41,788 nucleotides of DNA from Treponema sp. UBA6852 (GCA_002449305.1 DKDI01000040.1:1-41788), one strand, 5' to 3'. Numbered from the stretch's first letter, positions 16,431 to 24,845 are shown. A program made the numbers and translations. Notes: generated from the sequence alone by a model not told the origin.

Positions 16431-18029
16431 ATGACGAAAGAAAATATTGCCAGAGAAATTGAAGACGGTCAGGCTGTCCTTGGAATCGAATTCGGTTCGA
16501 CGCGTATAAAGGCAGTTCTTATTGATTCTGAAAAAAATCCGGTCGCTCAGGGCGGCTTTACTTGGGAAAATTCACTTGTGGACGGAATCTGGACGTACAG
16601 TCTGGAAGAAATTCACGATGGAATCGTTGCGGCATATTCTGAACTTAAAAAAGATGTCCTTGAAAAATACGGTGTCAAGCTTTTAAATCTTAAGGCTCTC
16701 GGAATCAGCGCGATGATGCACGGCTATCTTGCGTTCGATAAGAACAACAATCTTCTAGTTCCGTTCAGAACTTGGCGAAACACGATTACAGGCGAGGCTT
16801 CAAAAAAACTCACGGAGCTTTTCAATTATCCTTGCCCGGAACGGTGGAGCATTTCGCATTATTATCAGGCGATTCTGAACAACGAGGCTCACGTTCCGCA
16901 GGTGGATTTTTTTACGACGCTTGCAGGATACGCGCATTTCATGCTGACAGGAAAAAAAGTTCTGGGAGTTGGAGACGCTAGCGGAATGTTCCCGATTGAT
17001 CCGCAGACCGGAAGCTACGACAAATCAATGGCCGAAAAATTCGATTCTCTTGTTGAAGAAAAGGGAAGTGTAAAAAAACTTCTGGAACTTCTGCCGAAGA
17101 CGCTTCCTGCCGGGGCTGATGCCGGAAAGCTTACAAAGGAAGGCGCATTGTGGCTTGACCCTACAGGTGAGCTTTGCGACGGAATTTTGTGCGCTCCGCC
17201 TGAAGGAGATGCTGGAACCGGAATGGTCGCTACGAATGCTGTCGCTCCAAGAACAGGAAACGTTTCCGCGGGAACTTCCGTATTCGCGATGGTCGTGCTT
17301 GAGAAGGCACTTTCAAAAGCGTATCCGGGAATAATCGACATCGTTACAACTCCGGACGGAAAGCCGACTGCGATGGTTCACGTGAACACCTGCACCGCCG
17401 AATACAACAAGTGGGTCGAGCTTATCGGCGAGGCGGCAAAACTTCTGGGCGCGCAATTCAGCGCGGGAAAACTTTACGACACGATTCTTGGTTGCGCAAA
17501 GGACGGAGAAAAGGACGCGGGCGGAATTTACACGGTCAACTACATATCAGGCGAAAGTGTTACTGATTTCTGCGAGGGACGGCCTATGGTTGTGCGCTCT
17601 CAGGATTCAAGATTCAACCTTGCGAATTTCATGCGAAGCCAGCTTTATTCGGCGGTCGCAACGCTTAGGCTCGGAATGGACGTTCTTTTTGCCGAGAACG
17701 TGAAGATTGACTCGATGACAGGCCACGGCGGATATTTCAAGACGGAAGGAGTGGGACTTGAGACGATGGCGGCGGCAATGCACACTCCGATCAGCGCGAT
17801 GGAAACAGCAGGCGAGGGCGGTCCCTGGGGAATGGCGCTTCTTGCTTCATACACGGCGGACTCAAAGGGAAAAAGTCTCGGCAGCTGGCTTGAAACCGAA
17901 GTTTTTGCGAACGCGCAGAAGAAAACCGTGAAACCGGACGCAGCGGATGCCGCAGGATTTGACAAATGGCTTGAAGGCTACAAGTCTGCGCTCAAAGCAG
18001 AACGCACCGCAGTCGAAAACGTGAAATAA
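16431..18029 (+). CDS. araB: L-ribulokinase, FGGY family (Bacteroides-type AraB)
   Basis: AraB phosphorylates L-ribulose to L-ribulose 5-phosphate with ATP in the cytoplasm. The 532-residue FGGY kinase has the N-terminal phosphate motif GIEFGSTRIKAVLID (about 18-32). It also has the block LGISAMMHGYLAF, the FRTWRNT and WSISHYYQA segments near 110-145, GDASGMFPID near 185 and a C-lobe ATP-site block GHGGYFKTEGVG near residue 434. This pattern, with GSTRIK and TWENSLVDGIWTY, is that of the ribulokinase form found in Bacteroidetes and some clostridia, not the enteric AraB. araD starts 28 bp downstream, so the two form an operon. Xylulokinase is the main alternative, made unlikely by araD. Confidence 0.87.
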   Translation: MTKENIAREIEDGQAVLGIEFGSTRIKAVLIDSEKNPVAQGGFTWENSLVDGIWTYSLEEIHDGIVAAYSELKKDVLEKYGVKLLNLKALGISAMMHGYLAFDKNNNLLVPFRTWRNTITGEASKKLTELFNYPCPERWSISHYYQAILNNEAHVPQVDFFTTLAGYAHFMLTGKKVLGVGDASGMFPIDPQTGSYDKSMAEKFDSLVEEKGSVKKLLELLPKTLPAGADAGKLTKEGALWLDPTGELCDGILCAPPEGDAGTGMVATNAVAPRTGNVSAGTSVFAMVVLEKALSKAYPGIIDIVTTPDGKPTAMVHVNTCTAEYNKWVELIGEAAKLLGAQFSAGKLYDTILGCAKDGEKDAGGIYTVNYISGESVTDFCEGRPMVVRSQDSRFNLANFMRSQLYSAVATLRLGMDVLFAENVKIDSMTGHGGYFKTEGVGLETMAAAMHTPISAMETAGEGGPWGMALLASYTADSKGKSLGSWLETEVFANAQKKTVKPDAADAAGFDKWLEGYKSALKAERTAVENVK

Positions 18030-18057
18030 TCAGCTGAAAATTTTCAAGGAGAATAAA

Positions 18058-18774
18058 ATGGGAAAATACACAGAATTACAGAGAGAAACTTACGAGGCGA
18101 ATATGCAGATTCCAGCTCAGCACCTTGCGCTTTACACTTGGGGAAACGTAAGCGCATTTGACAAGGCGGCCGGCGTGTTCGCAATCAAGCCATCGGGAGT
18201 TCCTTACCCGGAGCTTACGCCTGAAAGCATGGTGATTGTTGACCTTGACGGAAATGTCGTGGAAGGAAAACTAAGACCTTCAAGCGACACTCCGACGCAC
18301 GCTGTCCTCTACAGGGAATTTGCGGTTGCCGACGGAGCTAAAATCGGCGGAATAATCCACACCCACTCAACTTATGCGGTGAGCTGGGCGCAGGCTGTAA
18401 AGGCGGTTCCACTTTTCGGAACAACCCACGCCGACCACATACAGACGGAAGTTCCATGCACGCCGTATCTGAGCCGCGAGGCAGTTCAGAACGACTACGA
18501 AAAGGAAACAGGAAATCTCATCGTAAGCCACTTCCGCTCTCTCAAGCTGAATCCGAATGAAGTGAACATGGTTCTTGTGGGCGGACACGGACCTTTCGCC
18601 TGGGGAGCCACCGCGGACAAAGCCGTCTACAATGCCGCCGTCCTTGAGGAAGTGAGCCACATGGCGATGAACACGCTTCAGATTAATCCGTCGCAGCAGA
18701 CCTTGCCGGACTATATCATTGAAAAGCACTACATGAGAAAACACGGCCCGAACGCCTACTACGGCCAGAAGTAG
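18058..18774 (+). CDS. araD: L-ribulose-5-phosphate 4-epimerase
   Basis: AraD converts L-ribulose 5-phosphate to D-xylulose 5-phosphate, linking arabinose to the pentose phosphate pathway. The 238-residue protein is close to the usual length of about 230. Zinc ligands are visible as H101 and H103 in the HTHS motif and H177 in GGHGPFAWG. SSDTPTH (75-81) contains the conserved Asp and THADH (123-127) the catalytic region; a C-terminal tyrosine pair lies at 234-235. An AAGGAG site precedes the ATG. The gene is followed by a terminator and a convergent isomerase gene. Confidence 0.95.
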   Translation: MGKYTELQRETYEANMQIPAQHLALYTWGNVSAFDKAAGVFAIKPSGVPYPELTPESMVIVDLDGNVVEGKLRPSSDTPTHAVLYREFAVADGAKIGGIIHTHSTYAVSWAQAVKAVPLFGTTHADHIQTEVPCTPYLSREAVQNDYEKETGNLIVSHFRSLKLNPNEVNMVLVGGHGPFAWGATADKAVYNAAVLEEVSHMAMNTLQINPSQQTLPDYIIEKHYMRKHGPNAYYGQK

Positions 18775-18799
18775 AAATAAGAATGTTTACATAAAACAG

Positions 18800-18836
18800 A
18801 AAATCCGCCTGCGCAAACACAGACGGATTTTTTTTT
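18800..18836 (+). terminator. Intrinsic terminator of araBD
   Basis: AAAATCCG-x-CTG pairs with CAG-x-CGGATTTT (one internal mismatch) and the T-run continues to 18836. It lies between convergent genes; in the other orientation it has only a short T-run. Confidence 0.8.
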
Positions 18837-18865
18837 GCACTCTAAACTAAATGCTAAATTGCATA

Positions 18866-20374
18866 TTAGTTAAAAGGATTTTCTGATGGATATAAAGTTC
18901 CCTTTGGCTGATTGTACGCAACATCAGGAATTCCAAGATACTTGAAAAGTGTGAACAATGCTTTTCCGTAGTGGCCGAAAGCAACTGCGCCGTGGTGCGG
19001 ATAATTTTTCTGGATAAGAACGTGGCGATAGAATCTTCCCATTTCTGGAATTGCAAATACACCGATTCCGCCGAACGAACGGGTTGCAACAGGAAGAATT
19101 TCACCGTGCGCAATGTAAGCCTGAAGCTTTGTATCTGGAGTTGACTGCAATCTGAAGAATGTGATTGGGCCTGGCATTATGTCGCCTTCCAAAGTTCCGC
19201 GTGTAAAGTCTGGTGTGGAATCTTTTGGCTCAAGAAGTCTGTGCTGAATCAACTGATATTTGACTCCAGGGTTGCAAGCCTTGTTCATGCAGCAGAAAGG
19301 TGTGTTTCCGCAATGGAATGCCATGAACGTGTCGTTGAGAACATAAGGATAAGAGAATTTTCCCTTGATGCTTTCATCGTACATATCTTGCGGAACAGAA
19401 TTGTTGATGTCAAGAAGTGTAACTGGAGCGCCAGAAATACAAGTTCCAATATATTCAGAAAGCGCGCCGAAAATATCAACTTCGCAAGCAACAGGAATTC
19501 CGCGGGAAGCAAGGCGGCTGTTTACATAGCAAGGCTCAAATCCGAATTCCTTAGGAAATGCCGGCCAGCATTTGTCTGCAAGAACTGCATATTTTTTGCA
19601 GCCCTTGTTTGCTTCAATCCAGTCAAGAAGTGTAAGTTCAAACTGCGCCATGCGTGGAAGAAGATCCGGGAAGTTGTTTCCGCCTGAACCAAGTTCTTTT
19701 TCCATGTCAGCGACAACTTCTGGAATTCTTTTGTCATCTTTGTGGGCGCGGTATGCAACAAGAAGATCAAGTTCCGAATTTTCCTGAATTTCAACTCCAA
19801 TGTCATAAAGTCCCTTGATTGGCGCATTGCAAGCAAAAAAGTCCTGAGGGCGCGGTCCGAATGTGATAAACTTAAGATTTTTAAGACCGATTATTGCACG
19901 TGCGACAGGAATAAATTCTTCAATCATTTTTACAATATCGTTTGCTGTTCCAACTGGATATTCTGGAATTACGGCAGGAATTTTGCGCAAGTTTAAATTG
20001 TAGGAGCAGTTCAGCATTCCGCAGTAAGCGTCTCCGCGTCCGTTTATAAGGTCATTCTGTGTTTCTTCAGCGGCGGCAACAAACATGCAAGGTCCGTCAA
20101 ACTTCTGCGCGATTTGTGTTTCTGGAGTTTCCGGTCCGAAGTTTCCGAGGAAAACGACAAGCGCATTGCATCCAGCCTGTTTTACTTCTTCAACTGCCTT
20201 CAGCATGTCGCATTCATTTTCTACAGTTGTTTTTGCTTCATAAAGGCTTCCTTTTGAACCGAATGCCTTTACGATTGCCGCTCTTCTTTTTTCAGAAAGT
20301 GAAATTACAAAGCAGTCCCGGCTTACTGCAATTATTCCGAGCTTGACTTCTGGTATGTTTGAAAACTTTTCCAT
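18866..20374 (-). CDS. L-fucose isomerase-fold sugar isomerase, probable L-arabinose isomerase
   Basis: This is a metal-dependent aldose-ketose isomerase of the FucI/AraA superfamily. It is 502 residues from the ATG at 20374, which I chose because AAGGAGG lies 7 nt upstream; the 54 residues before it are not protein-like. Candidate Mn ligands are E298 (VACEVD), D322 (TLLDINN) and H460 or H461 (PHHGA). The 24-residue Glu-Asp spacing equals that of E. coli FucI (E337, D361; recalled from memory). No classic araA is present, while araB, araD and an importer are adjacent, so this protein probably makes L-ribulose from L-arabinose. L-fucose or D-arabinose isomerisation remains possible. It is more AT-rich than araBD and has its own promoter at 20442-20470. 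Confidence 0.82.
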   Translation of the reverse strand: MEKFSNIPEVKLGIIAVSRDCFVISLSEKRRAAIVKAFGSKGSLYEAKTTVENECDMLKAVEEVKQAGCNALVVFLGNFGPETPETQIAQKFDGPCMFVAAAEETQNDLINGRGDAYCGMLNCSYNLNLRKIPAVIPEYPVGTANDIVKMIEEFIPVARAIIGLKNLKFITFGPRPQDFFACNAPIKGLYDIGVEIQENSELDLLVAYRAHKDDKRIPEVVADMEKELGSGGNNFPDLLPRMAQFELTLLDWIEANKGCKKYAVLADKCWPAFPKEFGFEPCYVNSRLASRGIPVACEVDIFGALSEYIGTCISGAPVTLLDINNSVPQDMYDESIKGKFSYPYVLNDTFMAFHCGNTPFCCMNKACNPGVKYQLIQHRLLEPKDSTPDFTRGTLEGDIMPGPITFFRLQSTPDTKLQAYIAHGEILPVATRSFGGIGVFAIPEMGRFYRHVLIQKNYPHHGAVAFGHYGKALFTLFKYLGIPDVAYNQPKGTLYPSENPFN

Positions 20375-20441
20375 ATAAAAAGCCTCCTTGAATTGGTTTG
20401 TGTGTTTTTTGATTTGCATTTTCTGCTGAATCTTAAAAATC

Positions 20442-20470
20442 AGTTTAAGTTCACAAATGTCAGATGTCAA
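20442..20470 (-). promoter_or_regulatory. Promoter of the isomerase gene
   Basis: On the reverse strand a consensus TTGACA (20470-20465), a 17-bp spacer and TAAACT (20447-20442) lead to a leader of about 60 nt. The direct repeat TGACA-TC-TGACA spanning the -35 box may be an operator. Confidence 0.6.
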
Positions 20471-20596
20471 GTTTTTTTCTTGCAGGAATAAGATGTGTGT
20501 ATTGAAAAAATGAAAAGTTGAGCAACAGTTGCGCATAAAAAGCTGTCATCTTTGAGCTTAACTGTTCTGTCATGGGGATGTCTAATAAGTTCTAAA

Positions 20597-20624
20597 TGTC
20601 ATCGTCGTACTTAATACTGCGATG
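20597..20624 (+). repeat. 28-nt dispersed palindromic repeat, copy 1 (divergent)
   Basis: This is a degenerate copy beginning TGTCATCG and containing GTACTTAATAC. It aligns over 28 nt with the copies at 41721 and 21931 and faces copy 2 in inverted orientation. Confidence 0.5.
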
Positions 20625-20665
20625 TTTGCATAGCAATCTCTAAATGATTGCAATATATGCATTTA

Positions 20666-20693
20666 GATTTTCGGGTCAAGCCCGAAAATGACA
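20666..20693 (-). repeat. 28-nt dispersed palindromic repeat, copy 2
   Basis: Read on the reverse strand it begins TGTCATTTTCGGG, has the CTTGA core and ends AAAATC. Its CGGG...CCCG arms form a near-perfect palindrome. Confidence 0.7.
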
Positions 20694-20770
20694 TAAAAGA
20701 TACTTTTGGAACATCCCATCTTTCAAAAATTTCATCTGCAAAAAAAATTCATATAAATTCCTCAAAGTAC

Positions 20771-20797
20771 TTGACAATTCCTGGGGGGGGGTATACT
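20771..20797 (+). promoter_or_regulatory. Promoter with a nine-G spacer tract, candidate phase-variable switch
   Basis: A consensus TTGACA (20771-20776) and TATACT (20792-20797) are separated by only 15 bp, of which nine are an unbroken G run (20783-20791). The optimal spacer is 17 bp, so G11 would be strong and G9 weak. Slipped-strand changes in the tract would tune or switch the downstream lipoprotein gene. It is the only G tract of this length that I see in the window. Confidence 0.65.
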
Positions 20798-20871
20798 TGG
20801 AGAACCAAATAAAAGCGATTCTGCATTACAGAGTTCTTGTTTGGCAAATTCAATTTATAAGGAGTGAACTT

Positions 20872-21870
20872 ATGAGAAAGTTTGCTAAAATTTCAGCTGT
20901 ATTGGCAGCTATGGTTCTTGCGCTTGCATTTGTAGGCTGCAAGTCTGATGATGACAGTGATGACGCTAAGCCTATTCAGGCAATTGTAATCAACGGAGAT
21001 GTTGTTACGTTGTATGACGATGGCACTGTTATAATAAAAGCATCAGATGGAACAACATCTAACGGAACGTATACAAAGGCAGATGGAAAAATTGTTATTA
21101 AAGACAGTAAAGGAAATACAACAGAAGCAAAGTCTACCCCGGATGGAAAAGTTGATACTTCCGAGCCTGTAACAATAAAAGACAAAGACGGAAATGAAAC
21201 TAAAACTGAAGTAAAGGAAACAGTTATAGAAACTAATGAAGGCAATGGAACTTCTTCTACAAAAAATATCCTTGCAGGAAAAACTTATTATTCAATTGAA
21301 TTTGAAAAAAAGGAATATACCTCAGAGTTAACTAACAAGGTGAAAATCCGGGTTAGTATGCTTGCTTTTGATTCTAATGGACAAAAAGTAAAATTCACTG
21401 GACTTAAGTATGACTTTAAAAATGGAGCTGTTGACGAAAAAAAGAACAATATTATCGAGTCTGGCGAATATGATTATTCAGTTTCTGGTTCAACTTTGAC
21501 AGTAAAAGCTGATGAAGGGAATGATTTAATTGCTACAATTAATTCAGACGGAAGCATAAAAGATAATGAGGGCTCTGTAATGAAAGAGTTTAAAGGAAAT
21601 CTTTATGCCATTGCAGAAGCTACAGCAGATAGTAAAAGACTGTTAGCAAAAGCTCATATAGTAATTGTTAACGGCGCGTCTTGCACTTATGAAAATCGTA
21701 TATTTAAAAGCAGTGCTAATCCTCAAGAAGACTCTGAGGTTGTAGATGGCACAGTTTCAGGAAACACTTTGACGCTAGGTAGTGGTGGTGAAACGCTTTC
21801 TGGCTCATTATCTGACGAAAAGATTGTTTTTGTTGATGAAGATGGTACTCTGACTTTAAGAAGAATGTAG
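20872..21870 (+). CDS. Putative phase-variable lipoprotein
   Basis: The 332-residue product begins with a lipoprotein signal peptide (MRKFAKISAVLAAMVLALAF then VGC; lipidated C23) and is highly charged after it. Residues about 35-120 hold short DG-containing beta repeats (DGTVIIKASDGTT, DGKIVIKDSKGNT, TIKDKDGNETKT). The C-terminal half has similar beta-rich segments ending in DEDGTLTLRRM. This suggests a beta-solenoid or lipocalin-like surface protein; I recognise no family. I chose ATG 20872 because AAGGAG lies just upstream and the signal peptide begins there; an upstream TTG at 20797 sits inside the promoter. The gene stands alone between a poly-G promoter and a strong terminator. Confidence 0.85.
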   Translation: MRKFAKISAVLAAMVLALAFVGCKSDDDSDDAKPIQAIVINGDVVTLYDDGTVIIKASDGTTSNGTYTKADGKIVIKDSKGNTTEAKSTPDGKVDTSEPVTIKDKDGNETKTEVKETVIETNEGNGTSSTKNILAGKTYYSIEFEKKEYTSELTNKVKIRVSMLAFDSNGQKVKFTGLKYDFKNGAVDEKKNNIIESGEYDYSVSGSTLTVKADEGNDLIATINSDGSIKDNEGSVMKEFKGNLYAIAEATADSKRLLAKAHIVIVNGASCTYENRIFKSSANPQEDSEVVDGTVSGNTLTLGSGGETLSGSLSDEKIVFVDEDGTLTLRRM

Positions 21871-21890
21871 CTTTAATAAAAAAGTTTGAA

Positions 21891-21929
21891 AAAACTCCGT
21901 GCCAATTTCACTGGCACGGAGTTTTTTTT
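21891..21929 (+). terminator. Strong intrinsic terminator, probably bidirectional
   Basis: An 11-bp perfect stem (ACTCCGTGCCA with TGGCACGGAGT) is preceded by four A and followed by eight T. It can end the lipoprotein transcript and, read from the other side, the cyclase transcript. Confidence 0.9.
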
Positions 21930-21930
21930 C

Positions 21931-21958
21931 TGTCATTCTTGCACTTGACACGGCAATC
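21931..21958 (+). repeat. 28-nt dispersed palindromic repeat, copy 3
   Basis: It begins TGTCATTCTTGCACTTGACA and ends GGCAATC. It lies between the terminator and the cyclase stop codon. Confidence 0.7.
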
Positions 21959-21962
21959 AATA

Positions 21963-24809
21963 TTATTTTTCTTTCATTGTGAAAACGCCGTCCCATTTTT
22001 CACCGGAACCGTATATTAAGAAGTAGCTGCACCTTTTCATAAATACATCGGACGACATATCCTGCGGAAAGCATTCCTTTGCGTTTTTAAAAAACTGGTA
22101 CGCTTTCTTGAAATCCTCCGGATCTTTTGGAGTGTCAGGGAAATCATTTCCCTTTAAATACCATTTGATTCCTTCATTGAAAATTTCCGCCGCTTCAATT
22201 TGCTTTGCCGGAAGTTCATCTTTTAATCCTAAAATGCAGTGAATCTGAACAGGATTTTCAATGTTCACAACACGCACAAAGTCGAATTTCCGAGCGACTA
22301 AAAGACCTTTGTTTTCTCCGTTGTCGGCGGCGTTCCAAGTGCTGTCTGAACACATTATCCAGGAATTGTAAACTTTGTTTGTTCCTTCAAGGCGGGATGC
22401 AAGGTTTACGTTGTTTCCCATGACTGTATAGTTGAGCTTCTTTTTTGTGCCCATGTTTCCAACAACCATGTTTCCTGTATTTATTCCTACACGTGAATTC
22501 AAATAGAATGGTTCTCCAGTGCGCGGATTTATTGGAAGCTTGTCTTTGTTTTCCTCGTTGTATTTTGCTTCCGCCTGCAACATTCTTATTCCCGCAAGGC
22601 ACGCATGGAACGCATTTTCTTTGTCGTCAACCGGCGCGCCAAAAAATGAAACAATTTCGTCTCCTACATATTTATCAATTGTTCCGTGGCAGTCCATTAT
22701 TGCATCGCTCAAAGCCCCAAGGTATCCGTTCAAAATTGAAACAAGCCGTTCAGCACCTTTGCTTTCGCCTTCCGCATTGTTTACAGCTTCTGTGAATCCA
22801 GAGAAAGTCTTTACGTCTGAAAAAAGTGCGGTTATGTTTTTGCTGTTTCCGCCGAGTTTTGCTGTTTCCGGATTTTTAATGATTTCGTCTACAACCGCAG
22901 GAGCAACATAAGCAGAGAATGTTGACTGAAGAAATTTTTTGTCTGTGTTTATAGCATGAAAATTCACAATTATTCCGGCAAAATAGTTTAGAAATGAAAA
23001 TGCAAAAAGAATTACAAACGGAACATAAATGTTGAACTGTGTCATCAAAATATAAAAAACAACAAGCGGAACAATTACATATAAAAATCTTGTAAAGTTT
23101 TTCTTTCCTGTGCTGAATTTTGCCGTTATGCGCATTGTAAGCAGAATAAAAACAACGCAGAACAAAAGTCCTAAAAGCGGATCGATTTCACGTATGAATT
23201 TTTTCTGAAGAATTGTATTTATAACGTTTGCGTGAAGCCCAAGGTTTGCGTATTGCTTGGAAAATGGCGTTACACCCAAATCTGTACTGGAAGTCGCCGA
23301 GTTTCCGATTATGCAGAATGCGCCTTCCATGCTGCCTTTTAACGTTTCAAAGTCGCGAAGATAAAATTCAATGCTTTTTGAAAGCTTTGGAAGTTCTGGA
23401 ATTTGATCAAATCCCGGAACTGTTGCAAATGAATCAGAAAATTCCTTGAGATTTTTAAAGAATTCGGTTCTTGCTGAAAAATATTTCTCGTAGTCTTCTT
23501 CAGAAAGTCCGCCTTTTATTGCCTTTCCTTCCTCGTCAAATCCACGGCATTTTAATAGAAGACGTTTTTTTGAATTTGAAAGTTTTTCGTATTCGTCTTC
23601 AAAATACATGGAATTCAAAATATATTCTGCATCTTCTTCTGAAAGCGAAGATAAATCCGCATTTTTTATATCCGAAAGATTTTGTATTATCAATTTTTCC
23701 GCAAGATCAAGGTTGTAAAGCAAATACGACGGAACGTGCCTAAAACTGTCCACGTAACTTTCGTGCAGCCAGTTTATGAGCATCCTGCCATGCTTGTCCA
23801 GCGGAATTGTAACGCTGTATCTTGAATCTGAATTCGGATTTTTCAGTCCTTGCAAAATTATTGAATTTGAAGTTCTTTCCATTGACTGAACATCCAAAAG
23901 CTTCATAAGCGGAGCAAAAGAAAGCTGTCCAACATATTTTCCGTTCTGAAAATTCAAAAGCTCAATTCTGCGCCTGATACCATCTTTGTCTACAATAACA
24001 TTTGTAAATCCAAGCCCTTGCGCGCGTGAAAGAATTTTGTGAAGCGCCGGCGTAAATCCAAGTTCCTGGCTAGCTTCTTCTTTTACTGAATAAATATTGC
24101 CTTTTTGAATAAGATTTTTTTCATCTGTTACATTGTTAAAAAGAAAACGTGTTCTAGCATAATTTTCTTCTGATTCATCGCTTTTTTGCGCAATGTGCCG
24201 CATGTTTACCGTCAGCGAAGTGTTTCCAAAGAACTGAACGCATCTTGCAAAAAAATCATCGTAGTCAAGCTCAAACCCAGAAGTGATTTCTTTTTGCATT
24301 TCGTAAAGAATTCCGTCAATTTCATTTGAAATAAGATTTTCCGCATGTTCCTGCGCATTTTTCGCATTTACAGTTCCGCCTTCAATTCCATTCGCAAATT
24401 CCGAAATTGAACTTGAAATCGCCTGCTCGCCGTCTATAAAAGTCTTATTTACCGTGTCGCTTAAATTTTCGTTTACGCCTTTTGAAGAAGGTGAAATGTA
24501 TTCAATATCGAATACAGCTTGTTTTGCGCCGAATTCTTTCATGCGGATTAAGGCGTTTCCCAGAATATCGCGAGTCCAAGGCCAAGAACCAACGCGTCCT
24601 AAAGATTCATCATCAACATCGACAATTACAATGTTAGGATGCGCTTCGATTCCTTTCGTTATTTTAAGCATTGAATCATAAAGCCTGTAGTCAAGTTTTT
24701 GAAAAAGGTTTGTCTGAATTGCCACTACGCTCAAAAGCGCAAAAACTGCCATGATAATCAGTTCTATTTTAGTTTTAAAAAATTCTTTGAATTTATTTTT
24801 CATTACCAT
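21963..24809 (-). CDS. CHASE2-domain class III adenylate cyclase
   Basis: This membrane sensor makes cAMP. The 948-residue protein has an N-terminal membrane helix (about 14-32), then a long periplasmic CHASE2 domain (about 35-500) with the family start LFQKLDYRLYDSML and IVDVDDESLGRVGSWPW. Three membrane helices follow (about 543-560, 575-590, 596-617). The C-terminal class III catalytic domain (about 655-860) carries both metal aspartates, D665 (FSDVKTFSG) and D717 (DKYVGDEIVSFFGAP), with K713 as the likely adenine-selecting lysine. Transition-state residues N802 and R806 lie in NVNLASRLEG. An acidic helical insert at about 380-450 is unusual within CHASE2. The start ATG 24809 (or 24803) lacks a Shine-Dalgarno site and lies 7 nt from a -10 box, suggesting a leaderless mRNA. 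It is divergent from the envelope operon. Confidence 0.92.
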   Translation of the reverse strand: MVMKNKFKEFFKTKIELIIMAVFALLSVVAIQTNLFQKLDYRLYDSMLKITKGIEAHPNIVIVDVDDESLGRVGSWPWTRDILGNALIRMKEFGAKQAVFDIEYISPSSKGVNENLSDTVNKTFIDGEQAISSSISEFANGIEGGTVNAKNAQEHAENLISNEIDGILYEMQKEITSGFELDYDDFFARCVQFFGNTSLTVNMRHIAQKSDESEENYARTRFLFNNVTDEKNLIQKGNIYSVKEEASQELGFTPALHKILSRAQGLGFTNVIVDKDGIRRRIELLNFQNGKYVGQLSFAPLMKLLDVQSMERTSNSIILQGLKNPNSDSRYSVTIPLDKHGRMLINWLHESYVDSFRHVPSYLLYNLDLAEKLIIQNLSDIKNADLSSLSEEDAEYILNSMYFEDEYEKLSNSKKRLLLKCRGFDEEGKAIKGGLSEEDYEKYFSARTEFFKNLKEFSDSFATVPGFDQIPELPKLSKSIEFYLRDFETLKGSMEGAFCIIGNSATSSTDLGVTPFSKQYANLGLHANVINTILQKKFIREIDPLLGLLFCVVFILLTMRITAKFSTGKKNFTRFLYVIVPLVVFYILMTQFNIYVPFVILFAFSFLNYFAGIIVNFHAINTDKKFLQSTFSAYVAPAVVDEIIKNPETAKLGGNSKNITALFSDVKTFSGFTEAVNNAEGESKGAERLVSILNGYLGALSDAIMDCHGTIDKYVGDEIVSFFGAPVDDKENAFHACLAGIRMLQAEAKYNEENKDKLPINPRTGEPFYLNSRVGINTGNMVVGNMGTKKKLNYTVMGNNVNLASRLEGTNKVYNSWIMCSDSTWNAADNGENKGLLVARKFDFVRVVNIENPVQIHCILGLKDELPAKQIEAAEIFNEGIKWYLKGNDFPDTPKDPEDFKKAYQFFKNAKECFPQDMSSDVFMKRCSYFLIYGSGEKWDGVFTMKEK

Positions 24810-24845
24810 GACAAAAACTATATCATATAGTATAATTTCTTGTAA
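24808..24845. promoter_or_regulatory. Overlapping divergent promoters with a perfect palindrome
   Basis: Leftward, TTACAA (24845-24840), 17 bp and TATAGT (24822-24817) serve the cyclase. Rightward, ATGACA (24808-24813), 17 bp and TATAAT (24831-24836) serve the secreted protein, barrel and FecR operon. The two promoters occupy the same 38 bp. The perfect 15-bp palindrome ACTATATCATATAGT (24817-24831) spans the leftward -10 box and abuts the rightward one, so one bound dimer could control both. Confidence 0.65.

Larger units (their letters stand above)
20572..20719. repeat. Possible small inverted-repeat element (MITE-like)
   Basis: Within the 497-bp gene-free stretch 20375-20871, ATGGGGATGT (20572-20581) and ACATCCCAT (20711-20719) form imperfect terminal inverted repeats about 148 bp apart. 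They enclose two oppositely oriented copies of the 28-nt repeat (20597-20624 and 20666-20693). No ORF is present. It may be a non-autonomous element or a composite of palindromic repeats. Confidence 0.4.

Noticed and set aside
20375..20536. 54-residue N-terminal extension of the isomerase
   Set aside because: An AAGGAGG site marks ATG 20374, and the extension covers the promoter at 20442-20470.
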